Of a stretch of DNA of 64,000 bases, positions 51,991 through 61,058 are shown in pieces; the first letter of the stretch is position 1, and every line of letters begins with the position of its first letter. The position numbers were made by a program, and so were the translations under genes. Origin of the DNA: Flavobacterium kingsejongi (GTDB taxonomy: Bacteria; Bacteroidota; Bacteroidia; Flavobacteriales; Flavobacteriaceae); assembly GCF_003076475.1 (NCBI RefSeq), contig NZ_CP020919.1, forward strand, positions 3,782,001 through 3,846,000, read 5' to 3'. The notes under the pieces are model-generated. The model saw nothing but the letters and a program-made list of their open reading frames with translations. It had not been told where the DNA came from and did not search any database.

Positions 51991-53853
51991 GTGAATTACT
52001 TATCAGTTGAGAATATTTCGAAATCCTTTGGGGAGCGCACGCTTTTTAAAGACATTTCTTTTGGGATTAATAAAGACCAGAAAATTGCTTTTATCGCCAA
52101 AAACGGTTCAGGTAAAACCTCCATTATGAAAATCATCAATGGTGAGGACGAATCGGACACTGGACAAGTGGTTTTGCGTAAAGACATCAAAATGGCTTTC
52201 TTATCCCAGGATAATAAACTCCAGGATGACCTGACGATCGAAGAAAGCATTTTTGCTTCTGACAATCCTATCCTGAAAGTCATCCACGAATATGAAACGG
52301 CACTGGAAAATCCCAATGATGAAGAAGCGTATCAAAAAGCCTTTGACAAAATGGACCAGCACAATGCCTGGGATTTTGAAACACAATACAAACAGATTCT
52401 GTTCAAACTCAAACTGGAAGACTTTAAGCTAAAAGTAAAAAGCCTATCCGGGGGACAGAAAAAACGATTATCGCTGGCGATCATCCTGATCAGCCGTCCG
52501 GATTTGTTAATTCTGGATGAGCCTACCAACCACCTGGATCTTGAAATGATCGAATGGCTGGAAAGTTATTTCGCCAAAGAAAACATCACCCTGTTCATGG
52601 TAACGCACGACCGGTTCTTCCTGGAACGCGTTTGTAACGAGATCATCGAACTGGATAATGGAAAATTATATCAGTATAAAGGAAATTATTCTTATTACTT
52701 AGAGAAAAAAGAAGAACGTATTGCTTCTGAAAATTCCAGTGTTGACAAAGCACAGAATCTTTTTAAGAAAGAACTGGAATGGATGCGCCGCCAGCCAAAA
52801 GCGCGAACCACAAAATCCAAATCGAGACAGGATGATTTCTATGTGATCAAAGAAAAAGCTGAAAGCCGCCGTAAGGAGAATAAAGTCGAGCTTGAAATCA
52901 ACATGGAACGTATGGGTAGTAAAATCATTGAACTCCATAAAGTATCCAAGAAGTTCAACGACCATGTTATTCTGGATAACTTCTCTTTTGACTTCCAACG
53001 TGGGGAACGCATTGGTATTATTGGAAAAAATGGAACTGGAAAATCAACTTTCCTGAATTTACTCACCGGAACCTTACCCCTGGACAGTGGGAAAGTAGTA
53101 GTGGGGGAAACCATTAAAATTGGGTATTATACCCAAAGCGGTATCAATCCAAAACCAGCACAACGTGTTATCGATGTTATTAAAGAATATGGTGAATACA
53201 TTCCTTTAACCAAAGGAAAGATCATCTCTGCTTCCCAATTGCTGGAACGTTTTCTATTTGACAGCAAGAAACAGTATGATTTTGTCGAGAAATTAAGTGG
53301 TGGTGAATTGAAACGTTTGTACCTCTGTACAGTTTTGATCCAAAACCCAAACTTCCTGATCCTCGATGAGCCTACAAACGACCTTGACATTGTAACACTA
53401 AATGTACTGGAGAGCTTCCTTTTGGATTATCCAGGCTGCTTATTGGTAGTCTCGCATGACCGTTATTTCATGGATAAGATTGTCGATTTACTGTTTGTGT
53501 TCCGTGGAAATGGCGTTATTGAAAATTTCCCTGGCAATTATTCTGATTTCCGCGCCTATGAAGATAGTGCCGATGTACAACAGAAAGAAGAAAACAAAGC
53601 CGAGAAAAAAGCCTGGAAACAAAACAACCCCACAGGTAACCTGACTTTCAACGAACAGAAAGAATTTCAGAAAATAGAAAAAGAGATCAAAGAACTCGAA
53701 GCACAAAAGACAACCATTGAACAGTTATTTGCCGATGGAAAAGTTCCCGATACCGATATCCAGAAAAAAGCCGATGAACTCCAGATGCTCATCTCCAAAA
53801 TGGAGGAAAAAGAAGAGCGCTGGTTTGAACTGAGTGCCAAAATGGAAGAATAA
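51991..53853 (+). CDS. ABC-F family ATP-binding protein (Uup type)
   Basis: A 620-residue soluble protein from a GTG at 51991, chosen because NYLSVENISKSFGERTLFKD is the usual family start; the upstream TTG adds residues overlapping the promoter. Two ABC domains: Walker A AKNGSGKTS and GKNGTGKST, signatures LSGGQKKRLSL and LSGGELKRLYL, and Walker B LLILDEPTNHLD and FLILDEPTNDLD. A linker with charged helices joins them, and a coiled coil ends the protein (about 545-620). ABC-F proteins act on ribosomes and have no membrane partner. The Uup-like C-terminus suggests a housekeeping role rather than antibiotic protection. Confidence 0.93.
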   Translation: MNYLSVENISKSFGERTLFKDISFGINKDQKIAFIAKNGSGKTSIMKIINGEDESDTGQVVLRKDIKMAFLSQDNKLQDDLTIEESIFASDNPILKVIHEYETALENPNDEEAYQKAFDKMDQHNAWDFETQYKQILFKLKLEDFKLKVKSLSGGQKKRLSLAIILISRPDLLILDEPTNHLDLEMIEWLESYFAKENITLFMVTHDRFFLERVCNEIIELDNGKLYQYKGNYSYYLEKKEERIASENSSVDKAQNLFKKELEWMRRQPKARTTKSKSRQDDFYVIKEKAESRRKENKVELEINMERMGSKIIELHKVSKKFNDHVILDNFSFDFQRGERIGIIGKNGTGKSTFLNLLTGTLPLDSGKVVVGETIKIGYYTQSGINPKPAQRVIDVIKEYGEYIPLTKGKIISASQLLERFLFDSKKQYDFVEKLSGGELKRLYLCTVLIQNPNFLILDEPTNDLDIVTLNVLESFLLDYPGCLLVVSHDRYFMDKIVDLLFVFRGNGVIENFPGNYSDFRAYEDSADVQQKEENKAEKKAWKQNNPTGNLTFNEQKEFQKIEKEIKELEAQKTTIEQLFADGKVPDTDIQKKADELQMLISKMEEKEERWFELSAKMEE

Positions 53854-53857
53854 ATAT

Positions 53858-53890
53858 GATCGAAGTCCTCAAAAGACTTCGATTTTTTTT
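53858..53890 (+). terminator. Terminator after ABC-F gene
   Basis: ATCGAAGTC pairs with GACTTCGAT around CTCAAAA and is followed by a run of eight T. Confidence 0.9.
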
Positions 53891-53913
53891 ACTTTTAATT
53901 CAAATTAAAAAAA

Positions 53914-54612
53914 ATGCCAATCTCCCAGGATATAAAAGTAGCCGTAGACGCTATTGTTTTCGGTTATGAAAAAAATGAGCTTTTCGTATTATTAGTACGA
54001 CAGAAATTAGGTGTTTTAAAAAATACCTGGTGTCTTCCCGGTGGTTTCGTTTTAAATGAAGAAACATTAACCGAAGCAGTAACACGGGAACTTCATGAAG
54101 AAACCGGTATTACGGTAAACTATATGGAACAGCTTTATACTTTTGGAGACGATATTAACCGGGATCAACGCTTTAGGGTGATTTCAGTAGCCTATTTTGC
54201 CCTGATTGAACCTTCAAAAATGATCCTGACTACCCAAACTGCTACGGATGCAGAATCAGCCCAATGGTTCCCTATCCACGAACTGCCTGAGCTGGGTTTC
54301 GATCATAAAAAAATCATCCATACTGCTTTTGAAAGATTGCAAAGCAAATTAACCTACCAGCCTATTGGATTTGACCTGCTGGATGATGAATTTTTATTTT
54401 CAGATTTGGAAAACCTATATGCGACCATACTTGAAAAACCATTAGACCGCCGCAATTTCAGGAAAAAGATTTTAAGCTTCGGAATCATTGATGAAACCAA
54501 TAAGATCGCCCCTTCCAAAAGCGGTCGCCCGGCTCGTTTTTTCAGATTCAATAAACAAAAATACCTCGACCTTTCCACAGCAGGTTTCTTCTTCGAAATT
54601 AAATTTGCGTAA
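53914..54612 (+). CDS. nrtR: NrtR-type Nudix transcriptional regulator of NAD salvage
   Basis: A 232-residue protein: N-terminal Nudix domain (about 1-140) and C-terminal winged helix (about 150-225; RNFRKKILSFGIIDETNK). The Nudix box is complete (G, x5, E, x7, REL, x, EE, x, G, I at about 47-69), so catalysis is possible, unlike some NrtR proteins that only bind ADP-ribose. NrtR binds DNA near NAD genes and is released by ADP-ribose. It lies directly before prs and a nicotinamide phosphoribosyltransferase gene, with an operator-like palindrome over the prs promoter. Confidence 0.87.
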   Translation: MPISQDIKVAVDAIVFGYEKNELFVLLVRQKLGVLKNTWCLPGGFVLNEETLTEAVTRELHEETGITVNYMEQLYTFGDDINRDQRFRVISVAYFALIEPSKMILTTQTATDAESAQWFPIHELPELGFDHKKIIHTAFERLQSKLTYQPIGFDLLDDEFLFSDLENLYATILEKPLDRRNFRKKILSFGIIDETNKIAPSKSGRPARFFRFNKQKYLDLSTAGFFFEIKFA

Positions 54613-54613
54613 A

Positions 54614-54638
54614 TTATACACAAATAACTTGTGTGTAA
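54614..54638. promoter_or_regulatory. Palindrome over the prs promoter, candidate NrtR operator
   Basis: TTATACACAA (54614-54623) and TTGTGTGTAA (54629-54638) form an inverted repeat with 9 of 10 matches around ATAAC. The right arm contains the TTG -33 element. A related direct repeat (TTTGCGTAA then ACACAAATA) occurs at 54604-54626 and again at 54656-54678, bracketing the promoter. Confidence 0.7.
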
Positions 54639-54659
54639 AATTCTTTTCGATTAACTTTG
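54629..54659 (+). promoter_or_regulatory. Promoter of prs-nadV
   Basis: TTG (54629-54631), 20-base spacer, TAACTTTG (54652-54659), a good Bacteroidota promoter. It lies between the candidate NrtR sites and 29 bases before the prs ATG. Confidence 0.7.
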
Positions 54660-54687
54660 CGTAATAATAACACAAATACATATTATT

Positions 54688-55524
54688 ATGGTACTCAATT
54701 TAGATAACAGCTTCAATCCCTTTCCTACACAAAATACTATTGCATTCCAATCCTTCACTTTTTCAGGTGGTGAGCCACACATTAAAATCGATCCTGATTT
54801 TAATACTGCGGAAACCGTGACCATCACCCATCGTTTAAATTCTTTTGATGCAATTGGCATGGTTTGCCTTGCGGTTGACGCACTCAGGAGAATGGGTGTA
54901 CAATCAATTGAAGGTTTTTTTCCCTATTTTCCAGCTGCACGCCAGGATCGTGTTATGATTGCGGGAGAACCACTTTCTGTAAAAGTCAATGCTACAATCA
55001 TAAATGCACTCCAATTAAACAAAATTACCATTTTCGATTCCCATTCCGAAGTGGCTCCTGCATTACTTAATAACTGCGAAGCCTTGACGAATCACATTTT
55101 TATACAAAAGGTATTGAAAGAAATTGGCCAGAATACTTTATTAGTCGCTCCCGATGGTGGAGCGTTAAAGAAAATTTATAAAGTATCTCAATTTTTAGGC
55201 GGAAAAGAAGTTATAGAATGCAGTAAAAAAAGAGATGTAAAATCTGGAAAATTATCTGGCTTCAAAGTATACTCCGACGATTTAAAAGGACAAAATTGCC
55301 TGATCGTAGATGATATTTGTGATGGTGGCGGCACCTTTTTAGGCCTTGCCGAAGAATTGATAAAAAATAATGCAGGCAAACTATATTTAGCCATTAGTCA
55401 CGGTATTTTCAATAAAGGTTTTGATACCCTGAATGCTGTATTTGCAAAAATATATACGACTAACTCTTTCCAAGATATCAAAGAGCCGAATGTTATACAA
55501 ATGGATATTAAAGACCTGATGTAA
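54688..55524 (+). CDS. Ribose-phosphate pyrophosphokinase-like enzyme (NAD salvage)
   Basis: A 278-residue PRPP synthetase-family protein, shorter than typical Prs (about 310). It has FPYFPAARQDRVMIAGEPLSVK in the catalytic flexible-loop region and the PRPP-binding motif NCLIVDDICDGGGTFLG (about 203-219). It would make PRPP, the co-substrate of the nicotinamide phosphoribosyltransferase encoded 64 bases downstream. Shorter, divergent Prs copies linked to NrtR and NadV are known in Bacteroidota; the housekeeping prs is expected elsewhere. Confidence 0.87.
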   Translation: MVLNLDNSFNPFPTQNTIAFQSFTFSGGEPHIKIDPDFNTAETVTITHRLNSFDAIGMVCLAVDALRRMGVQSIEGFFPYFPAARQDRVMIAGEPLSVKVNATIINALQLNKITIFDSHSEVAPALLNNCEALTNHIFIQKVLKEIGQNTLLVAPDGGALKKIYKVSQFLGGKEVIECSKKRDVKSGKLSGFKVYSDDLKGQNCLIVDDICDGGGTFLGLAEELIKNNAGKLYLAISHGIFNKGFDTLNAVFAKIYTTNSFQDIKEPNVIQMDIKDLM

Positions 55525-55588
55525 CAAACAAAATATTCCTCGATTATTAAAACATAGCACTAAAGTATATTTCCTAAATCCCATTATT

Positions 55589-57043
55589 ATGAATCCTTTA
55601 TTATTAACCGACGGCTACAAAGTAGATCACAGAAGACAATACCCAGACCATACCACTTTAGTATATTCGAACTGGACTCCCCGAAAAAGCAGAAATAAAG
55701 ACATTGATGCTGTTGTATTTTTGGGACTGCAATATTTCATAAAAAAATACATCTTACACGATTTTGAGCATTATTTCTTTCAACAGCCAAAAGCAACAGT
55801 TGTAAAAAAATATGCCCGGAGAATTAATAATTTCCTCGGAGAAAATCAGGTTGGCACAAAACATATTGAAGACCTTCATGACCTGGGTTATATCCCTATG
55901 ACCATAAAAGCGCTTCCCGAAGGCACAGCAGTTCCTATGCGGGTTCCCATGTTTACACTTTACAACACCAAACCGGAGTTTTTCTGGCTTACAAATTATT
56001 TTGAAACGTTGCTTTCTACCGTAATCTGGATGCCATGCACTTCTGCAACATTAGCCAAACAATACCGTAACATCCTGGATCGTTATGCTTCCGAAACTTC
56101 TTCTGTTCCTGAATTTGTAAACTGGCAGGGACATGACTTCTCGATGCGGGGAATGTCAGGAATTGAAGCTGCTACACTATCAGCAGCTGGCCACCTCTTA
56201 AGCTTTACAGGAACTGATACCATACCGGCAATTGATTTCTTTGAAGATTATTATAATGCGGATTCCGATATGGAACTCATTGGAGGATCAGTGGCGGCTA
56301 CTGAACATTCTGTAATGTGTATGGGAACGAATACTGGTGAACTTGAGACTTTTAAAAGACTCATTACAACAGTATATCCAAAGGGTATCATTTCCATTGT
56401 ATCCGATACCTGGGACTTATGGAAAGTACTCACTGATTATTTACCCCGATTAAAAAATGAAATCATAGGTCGTGAGGGCAAAGTAGTAATCCGTCCCGAT
56501 AGTGGTGATCCGGTAGCCATAATTTGCGGAAATCCCGAAGGAAAAACAGTCGAGGAACAAAAAGGCGTAATCGAATTGTTATGGGATACTTTTGGCGGTA
56601 TGACCAACGACAAGGGATATAAAGAATTGATTCCCCAAATAGGTGCTATTTACGGTGACAGCATCAATCTTGAAAGAGCAGAAGAAATCTGCAGCCGCCT
56701 GCAACAAAAAGGATTTGCTTCCACCAATGTCGTGCTCGGAATAGGCTCTTATACTTATCAATATAACACACGCGATACTTTCGGCTTTGCAATGAAAGCA
56801 ACCTATGGCGAAGTCAATGGTGAAGGAAGAGCGATTTTCAAAAACCCAATCACTGATGATGGTACCAAAAAATCTGCTAAAGGACTATTGCAAATCTATA
56901 AAGATAACGAAGGGAAGTTACAATTAAAAGATGACTGTACCTGGGAAGAGGAGAAATCAGGAGAATTAAAAGTCGTTTTTTCTGACGGTAAGTTACTAAT
57001 AGACGACAACCTGGCCGCCATACGAGAACGTATGTCATTATAA
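55589..57043 (+). CDS. nadV: Nicotinamide phosphoribosyltransferase (NAMPT/NadV)
   Basis: A 484-residue enzyme, normal NAMPT length. It makes NMN from nicotinamide and PRPP. Family residues: NPLLLTDGYKVDHRRQYPD at the start, YSNWTPRKSR, FVNWQGHDFSMRGMSG (about 171-186, nicotinamide-binding Phe/Asp region), and KVVIRPDSGDPVAI (about 298-311, PRPP-binding). It forms a two-step salvage unit with prs under NrtR. CinA at 40.2 kb acts on the same metabolite by deamidating NMN. Confidence 0.93.
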   Translation: MNPLLLTDGYKVDHRRQYPDHTTLVYSNWTPRKSRNKDIDAVVFLGLQYFIKKYILHDFEHYFFQQPKATVVKKYARRINNFLGENQVGTKHIEDLHDLGYIPMTIKALPEGTAVPMRVPMFTLYNTKPEFFWLTNYFETLLSTVIWMPCTSATLAKQYRNILDRYASETSSVPEFVNWQGHDFSMRGMSGIEAATLSAAGHLLSFTGTDTIPAIDFFEDYYNADSDMELIGGSVAATEHSVMCMGTNTGELETFKRLITTVYPKGIISIVSDTWDLWKVLTDYLPRLKNEIIGREGKVVIRPDSGDPVAIICGNPEGKTVEEQKGVIELLWDTFGGMTNDKGYKELIPQIGAIYGDSINLERAEEICSRLQQKGFASTNVVLGIGSYTYQYNTRDTFGFAMKATYGEVNGEGRAIFKNPITDDGTKKSAKGLLQIYKDNEGKLQLKDDCTWEEEKSGELKVVFSDGKLLIDDNLAAIRERMSL

Positions 57044-57051
57044 CCTTTCCG

Positions 57052-57888
57052 ATGCTACATCTTTTAAAATCGTATCTCAAATTCCTTTGGAACTCCAAAA
57101 ACGCACACGGATTGCATTCGCCTTTCGTGTACCGATTGGTGAGCCGTTGTTTTTATGACACTACGGCTTATCCGGAATACAATCTGTTAAAACAATACCG
57201 CAAAGGACTTCAGGAGAATACTGAAGTCCTGGAGGTAACCGATTTTGGGGCCGGATCCCGGGTTTTTATCAGCAACCGCCGAACTGTCCAACAAATTGCA
57301 ACTAATGCAGGTATTTCGACTAAAGATGGAGAACTCCTTTTCCGTCTTAGCCGCTATTTTGAACCTCAAAGTATTTTAGAAATCGGAACTTCATTGGGCT
57401 TAGCCACTGCCGCTTTAGCTACAGGGAGTCCAAAAGCTACTATTACTTCGCTCGAAGGTTGTTCGGCTACCGCACAAAAAACAAGGGCAGAATTGGCTAA
57501 ATATGATTTCAGAAATGTTTCGGTCCATACCACAGAGTTTAGTGCTTATTTTAATACACTACCAAAAACAATTTCTTATGATTTCGTTTATTTTGATGGC
57601 AATCACCAAAAGCAAGCCACATTAGCCTATTTTGAGCAGCTTCTCCCAACAGCAACCAACGATACAGTTTGGATTTTTGACGACATTCATTGGTCTGCAG
57701 GTATGGAAGAAGCCTGGGAAATCCTAAAAAAACACCCCAAAGTAAGTGTCACGATAGATACCTTTCAGTGGGGGATTGTTTTTTTTCGTCGGGAACAGGA
57801 AAAGCAGCATTTTGTGATTCGCGCATCTTCCTCAAAATTCCTGAATGCTTTTTTAGGGATCCGTAAACTCTGGGGGCTGCTCGATTAA
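57052..57888 (+). CDS. Class I SAM-dependent methyltransferase (O-methyltransferase-like)
   Basis: A 278-residue protein. SAM-binding motif I appears as ILEIGTSLGLATAALA (about 104-119), with ITSLEGC after it and DFVYFDGNHQKQATLAYFEQ as the acidic motif III region. The N-terminus (LKSYLKFLWNSKNAHGLHSPFVYRLVSRCFY) is typical of a Bacteroidota-specific subgroup. Substrate unknown. It starts 8 bases after nadV and may be co-transcribed. Confidence 0.82.
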   Translation: MLHLLKSYLKFLWNSKNAHGLHSPFVYRLVSRCFYDTTAYPEYNLLKQYRKGLQENTEVLEVTDFGAGSRVFISNRRTVQQIATNAGISTKDGELLFRLSRYFEPQSILEIGTSLGLATAALATGSPKATITSLEGCSATAQKTRAELAKYDFRNVSVHTTEFSAYFNTLPKTISYDFVYFDGNHQKQATLAYFEQLLPTATNDTVWIFDDIHWSAGMEEAWEILKKHPKVSVTIDTFQWGIVFFRREQEKQHFVIRASSSKFLNAFLGIRKLWGLLD

Positions 57889-58133
57889 TTGGTACGCAAT
57901 GCTTTTATCAGTTCACTTTTAGTCATTTTGGAACGACCCACTTTTTTAGCTTCATCGTAAATTTGTACCTTGGTCTGGTCTTCGTATGCTTTAGCCTTTC
58001 CTCCTCTTTTTTCGGCTCCGGGACTATTGGAAATCCGGGCTGATTTTTCCTTACTATATCCCTTATCCCGTAAGGCTTCATATTGGTCCTTATTTTTAAC
58101 CTGCGAACCTGGGCTTTTCTTTGGCATAATCAT
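57885..58133 (-). CDS. Small Rho-N/plasmid-stabilisation-like protein
   Basis: An 82-residue, very basic protein. The N-terminal part is KKSPGSQVKNKDQYEALRDKGYSKEKSARISNSPG, as in small DUF7218/Rv-type proteins. The C-terminal part TKVQIYDEAKKVGRSKMTKSELIKAL is a Rho N-terminal/SAP-like helical motif that may touch nucleic acid. The tail overlaps the methyltransferase stop by 4 bases on the opposite strand. Confidence 0.75.
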   Translation of the reverse strand: MIMPKKSPGSQVKNKDQYEALRDKGYSKEKSARISNSPGAEKRGGKAKAYEDQTKVQIYDEAKKVGRSKMTKSELIKALRTN

Positions 58134-58216
58134 TCATTTAAAGATTAAACATACTATTAAAGTTAGCCAACAATTGGAAACAAGCACGTTAACCTTCCGT
58201 TAAACTCAGCAATAGC

Positions 58217-58252
58217 CATAAAAAAAGGCAGCCCTTAGGCCGCCTTTTAAAA
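58217..58252 (-). terminator. Terminator after the helical lipoprotein gene
   Basis: On the minus strand AAAAGGCGGCC pairs with GGCTGCCTTTT across TAAG and is followed by a T-run. Confidence 0.8.
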
Positions 58253-58267
58253 AACTAATTTAAAAAA

Positions 58268-58948
58268 TTATTCTTTAGCTTTTGCATTCTCATCTGCTTT
58301 AGCAGTCATACGCTCCCATTTGAATTTTGGAGCAAATTCTAATTTCAACTTAGCGATTTGTAAATTATCCTTAGAAGTAAGTCCTTCTTTTTCTACTTTA
58401 TTTTTATGAGCATCCAAAGCTTCATACCAGGTTTTGATTTTATCAAAATCTTCTCTTGAGTAGGAATCTTTATTTTTATTGAATGTATCTACAAAATTCT
58501 GATATACACTCAGGATGTTATCTTTATTTACCCAATTAAAGTTCATATCTTCTCCAAGTTTACCACCAAAAAAAGTATCTCTTAAACCGTTTCCTGTAGC
58601 AGCAGTAGTTGTTTCAGCTTTTGCTTTTTGTTCTGCAGCTACCTGAGCTTCATATTTCGCTTTTAATTCTGCATATTTGGCTTTACTGGCATGCAGTCTT
58701 TCCTGAGCTTTGGTTTTATCTTTGAAATTCTCAAGAGCTGCTTCTGCTTCTGCTGTTCTGGCTTCATACCCTGCTTCTACAGCAGCCCAGTTGGCTTTGG
58801 CATCCACTTCTGCAACTTTACCTACAGAATCCACATATTTCTCATAAGAATCTACTGTTTTCTCTGCTTTCATTTCTGTTTCGTTCTTACATGAGGTGAA
58901 CCCCATTGCAATAACTGCAAGTCCTAGTACTACATTTTTTGTTTTCAT
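58268..58948 (-). CDS. Helical lipoprotein of unknown function
   Basis: A 226-residue lipoprotein, lipobox MGFTSC (Cys about 20). The mature protein is Ala, Lys and Glu rich with long amphipathic helices (about 25-110: KANWAAVEAGYEARTAEAEAA and onward), then an Ala/Thr spacer and a C-terminal helical region (LSVYQNFVDTFNKNKDSYS). No known domain recognised. It stands alone with its own terminator; strongly biased codons suggest it is well expressed. Confidence 0.72.
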   Translation of the reverse strand: MKTKNVVLGLAVIAMGFTSCKNETEMKAEKTVDSYEKYVDSVGKVAEVDAKANWAAVEAGYEARTAEAEAALENFKDKTKAQERLHASKAKYAELKAKYEAQVAAEQKAKAETTTAATGNGLRDTFFGGKLGEDMNFNWVNKDNILSVYQNFVDTFNKNKDSYSREDFDKIKTWYEALDAHKNKVEKEGLTSKDNLQIAKLKLEFAPKFKWERMTAKADENAKAKE

Positions 58949-59177
58949 AATGTTTGGTTTTAGTTAAAAATTATTAGTCTAAATTTACAAAAACGATTAT
59001 GACATAACGATACAAATACTACATTATTAAGAATAATTTAATATTTTGGCAATCTATTTCCTGTCAAAAGAATTGGCTTTATACGCACAGATGCTGGATC
59101 TCTTCGTATTTATTATAATGAAATGCACAACAGCCATATCTAAAAAAATCATTACTTTTAAGCCTCAAAACAACGGT

Positions 59178-59867
59178 ATGTCAGATTCATTAATAAAAAT
59201 CACGAACATAAAGCGCGATTTCGTCCTCGGAACAGAGATCATCCATGTGCTTAAAGGCATTGATATAGAAATTAAAAAAGGGGAATATGTGGCACTGATG
59301 GGACCATCCGGTTCCGGAAAATCTACACTGATGAACCTGCTGGGTTGCTTGGATACGCCCACCTCCGGAAATTATATCCTGAATGGAAAAGATGTCAGCC
59401 AGATGAAAGATGATGAACTAGCGGAAATCCGGAATAAGGAAATTGGATTCGTCTTCCAGACGTTCAACCTTTTGCCACGGACAACAGCATTGGCCAATGT
59501 GGCACTACCGATGGTCTATGCCGGCTATTCCAAAACCGAACGCAACAAACGTGCTGCAGAAGTACTGAAACAGGTAGGGCTTGAAGACCGTATGGATCAT
59601 GAGCCGAACCAGCTATCGGGAGGACAACGCCAGCGGGTTGCCGTAGCCAGAGCCCTGGTAAACCACCCTTCAATTATACTGGCAGATGAACCTACAGGAA
59701 ATCTGGACAGTAAAACTTCGGTTGAAATTATGAATCTTTTTGACGAAATCCATTCCAATGGCAATACTGTCATCCTGGTCACTCACGAAGAAGACATTGC
59801 CGAATACGCTCACCGTATCATACGATTGCGCGATGGAATCATCGAAAGTGACAAACCCAATCGGTAA
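59178..59867 (+). CDS. ABC transporter ATP-binding protein (LolD/MacB type)
   Basis: The ATG at 59178 gives 229 residues, starting [19 protein letters not shown] longer frame from 59046 has an unlike N-terminus. Motifs: Walker [11 protein letters not shown]-loop [10 protein letters not shown], signature [15 protein letters not shown], Walker [14 protein letters not shown] and switch His in LVTHEEDIA. This group powers FtsX-like permeases that extract lipoproteins or export peptides. No permease gene is adjacent, so the partner is elsewhere. Confidence 0.92.
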   Translation: MSDSLIKITNIKRDFVLGTEIIHVLKGIDIEIKKGEYVALMGPSGSGKSTLMNLLGCLDTPTSGNYILNGKDVSQMKDDELAEIRNKEIGFVFQTFNLLPRTTALANVALPMVYAGYSKTERNKRAAEVLKQVGLEDRMDHEPNQLSGGQRQRVAVARALVNHPSIILADEPTGNLDSKTSVEIMNLFDEIHSNGNTVILVTHEEDIAEYAHRIIRLRDGIIESDKPNR

Positions 59868-59893
59868 TCTATAAGTACAAATAAAAACATCAA

Positions 59894-60466
59894 ATGAAAG
59901 TATATACCAAAACAGGAGACAAAGGTACCACCGCATTATTTGGAGGAGACCGAGTGCCAAAACACCATATCCGTATTGAAAGCTACGGTACTGTAGATGA
60001 GTTGAATTCCCATATCGGGCTCATTCGCGACCAGGAAATCAATTCGCATTATAAAGAAATCCTGATTGAAATTCAGGATCGGCTGTTTACTGTCGGTGCC
60101 ATTTTGGCTACACCACCCGAAAAAGAAACCCTGAAAAACGGAAAACCACGACTTAATATTCCCAAAATAATTGAAGGCGACATTCAATTACTTGAAAATG
60201 AAATTGATGCTATGGAAAGCCAATTACCACAAATGACTCATTTTGTACTCCCTGGCGGCCATACTACTGTGTCATATTGTCACATTGCCCGATGTGTTTG
60301 TCGTCGTGCAGAGCGTCTTTCAGTCCATTTGAACGAGCTTGAACCTACTGATGCGTATGTTATAAAGTACCTAAACCGACTTTCTGACTACCTTTTTGTG
60401 TTGGCACGAAAGTTGTCCTCAGACCTAAAAGCGGAGGAAGTAAAATGGATTCCGCAAAAGCAATAA
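59894..60466 (+). CDS. Cob(I)yrinic acid a,c-diamide adenosyltransferase (PduO type)
   Basis: A 190-residue PduO-family adenosyltransferase that makes adenosylcobalamin from cob(I)alamin and ATP. N-terminal ATP-binding KVYTKTGDKGTTALFGGDRV (about 2-21), Asp-rich SYGTVDELNSHIGLIRD, and C-terminal CRRAERLSVHLNE with the conserved Arg. It starts 26 bases after the ABC ATPase gene. It agrees with cobalamin use in this organism (riboswitch at 18.2 kb, B12-type radical SAM at 32.7 kb). Confidence 0.93.
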   Translation: MKVYTKTGDKGTTALFGGDRVPKHHIRIESYGTVDELNSHIGLIRDQEINSHYKEILIEIQDRLFTVGAILATPPEKETLKNGKPRLNIPKIIEGDIQLLENEIDAMESQLPQMTHFVLPGGHTTVSYCHIARCVCRRAERLSVHLNELEPTDAYVIKYLNRLSDYLFVLARKLSSDLKAEEVKWIPQKQ

Positions 60467-60573
60467 TTACTGCTTAAACCGAGCTTTTGGAGTTTTAATA
60501 GGAACTATTATCGTTCGAAAGCAAAAATTATAAACTACGTTCTTAAATTTATTTAAAATAAATCGAATTTTAC

Positions 60574-60603
60574 TTGACTATATCAGTAGAAAATTTATTT
60601 TTG
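60574..60603 (+). promoter_or_regulatory. Promoter for the DUF2795-type gene
   Basis: TTG (60574-60576), 19-base spacer, TATTTTTG (60596-60603), an exact Bacteroidota consensus spacing, 26 bases before the ATG at 60629. Confidence 0.72.
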
Positions 60604-60628
60604 CATAAAATATTAAAATCGATATCAG

Positions 60629-60850
60629 ATGTATTGGACTTTAGAATTAGCATCCTACTTAAGCGATGCTCCTTGGCCAGCAACCAAAGACGAACTTATC
60701 GACTACGCTATCAGAACTGGAGCACCACTGGAAGTGGTTGAAAATTTACAGTCTATAGAAGATGAAGGTGAGATATATGAATCAATGGAAGAAATCTGGC
60801 CTGATTATCCAACAGACGAAGATTATCTTTGGAACGAGGATGAATATTAG
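60629..60850 (+). CDS. Small acidic DUF2795 protein
   Basis: A 73-residue acidic protein. The segment LASYLSDAPWPATKDELIDYAIRTGAPLEVVENLQSI resembles DUF2795, a short helical fold of unknown function; the tail is very acidic (EDYLWNEDEY). It is conserved upstream of secA in flavobacteria as far as I recall. It has a good promoter and its own terminator. Confidence 0.82.
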   Translation: MYWTLELASYLSDAPWPATKDELIDYAIRTGAPLEVVENLQSIEDEGEIYESMEEIWPDYPTDEDYLWNEDEY

Positions 60851-60862
60851 AAAATAAATCAT

Positions 60863-60893
60863 GAAAAGTCTCTAATAGAGGCTTTTTTTTATG
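60863..60893 (+). terminator. Terminator between DUF2795 gene and secA
   Basis: AAGTCTCT pairs with AGAGGCTT around AAT and is followed by a run of T. Confidence 0.82.
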
Positions 60894-61058
60894 ATACGCA
60901 TACAAAGGAGTACCTTTACAGAGGCATTCCAGGCTGCTCACGGAGATTTTTAAAAATACAGGATCAGGTTTGCCCCACCCTTGTAGGATTAAGTGTCCGT
61001 ATTGACGACAGCCACACGAATAAAGAGCATACACTAAAAAATAGAAATACAAATAATT

